A program made the translations under genes and the position numbers. Under the pieces are notes generated by a model. The model worked only from the letters and a program-made list of their open reading frames with translations. It did no database searches and was not told where the DNA came from. Below, piece by piece: positions 63,991-64,000 of a stretch of 64,000 bases of DNA. The first letter of the stretch is position 1; each line of letters opens with the position of its first letter. This stretch comes from Alcanivoracaceae bacterium (GTDB lineage Bacteria > Pseudomonadota > Gammaproteobacteria > Xanthomonadales > Marinicellaceae), in the NCBI GenBank assembly GCA_016744455.1, contig JADGEI010000003.1, forward strand, positions 124,001-188,000, read 5' to 3'.

Positions 63991-64000
63991 TTTGTGGAAG

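Overview
The window reads as an AT-rich gammaproteobacterial chromosome. The signs are an RsmJ-type 16S rRNA methyltransferase, a type B ribosomal protein L31, a TonB2/TtpC-like energy-transduction cluster, an Mla/MCE lipid-transport locus and several lipoproteins. Three secreted proteins end in a short terminal motif of the F-x-D/N-G/S-F-E type, which I recall from Marinicella- and Xanthomonadaceae-like proteomes; the genus is only a guess. Coding density is high. I found no rRNA, tRNA, CRISPR array or transposase.

Layout. 1-4.0 kb: a trimethylamine-dehydrogenase-like flavoenzyme gene (cut by the left edge) has been invaded at its 5' end by a restriction-modification module, an XRE-fused C5 DNA methyltransferase plus an HNH endonuclease. 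The module is flanked by an exact 143-bp direct repeat of the gene's own 5' coding region. 4.0-5.4 kb: a MarC protein, then a DUF4410 gene broken by an in-frame TGA. 5.6-12.1 kb (minus): an MCE/Mla-type ABC lipid transporter, a GGDEF protein, a cyclophilin, a lipoprotein and a tyrosine phosphatase. 12.2-14.0 kb: ECF sigma factor, probable anti-sigma factor, DUF4252 protein, L31. 14.1-20.1 kb: citrate synthase overlapping rsmJ, a di-heme peroxidase, a Dyp peroxidase and a DUF819 membrane protein.

20.3-28.5 kb (minus): TonB-dependent receptor, DUF3450, TtpC-like, ExbB, ExbD, TonB and a TPR protein. Terminators and receptor-leader structures look suited to setting different levels for receptor and energizing complex. 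28.7-37 kb: NAD-type isocitrate dehydrogenase, an epimerase/aminotransferase sugar pair, an OmpA-like protein with cadherin-like repeats coupled to an orphan Hpt protein, an M48 protease and an amino-acid permease. 37.2-40.9 kb: an oligopeptide ABC transporter without a binding protein.

40.9-49.3 kb (minus): eight tightly overlapping genes of mixed function: acyltransferase, phosphopantetheinyl transferase, phospholipase-D lipoprotein, an AsmA-like/Sm-like-tailed protein, FecCD-type permease and ATPase, GspE-like ATPase and a glutamine amidotransferase. 49.4-64 kb: a lone paaZ, a DUF4426 protein, a large S8 protease, two tandem DUF697-type GTPases, a Bcp-type peroxiredoxin, a dicarboxylate symporter, a TraB/GumN protein and an SBBP-repeat secreted protein.

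Most notable are the R-M insertion with its long target duplication and rebuilt host-gene start, the eight-gene overlapping operon, and the shared C-terminal motif. All function calls rest on reading motifs and gene order; no database search was run.
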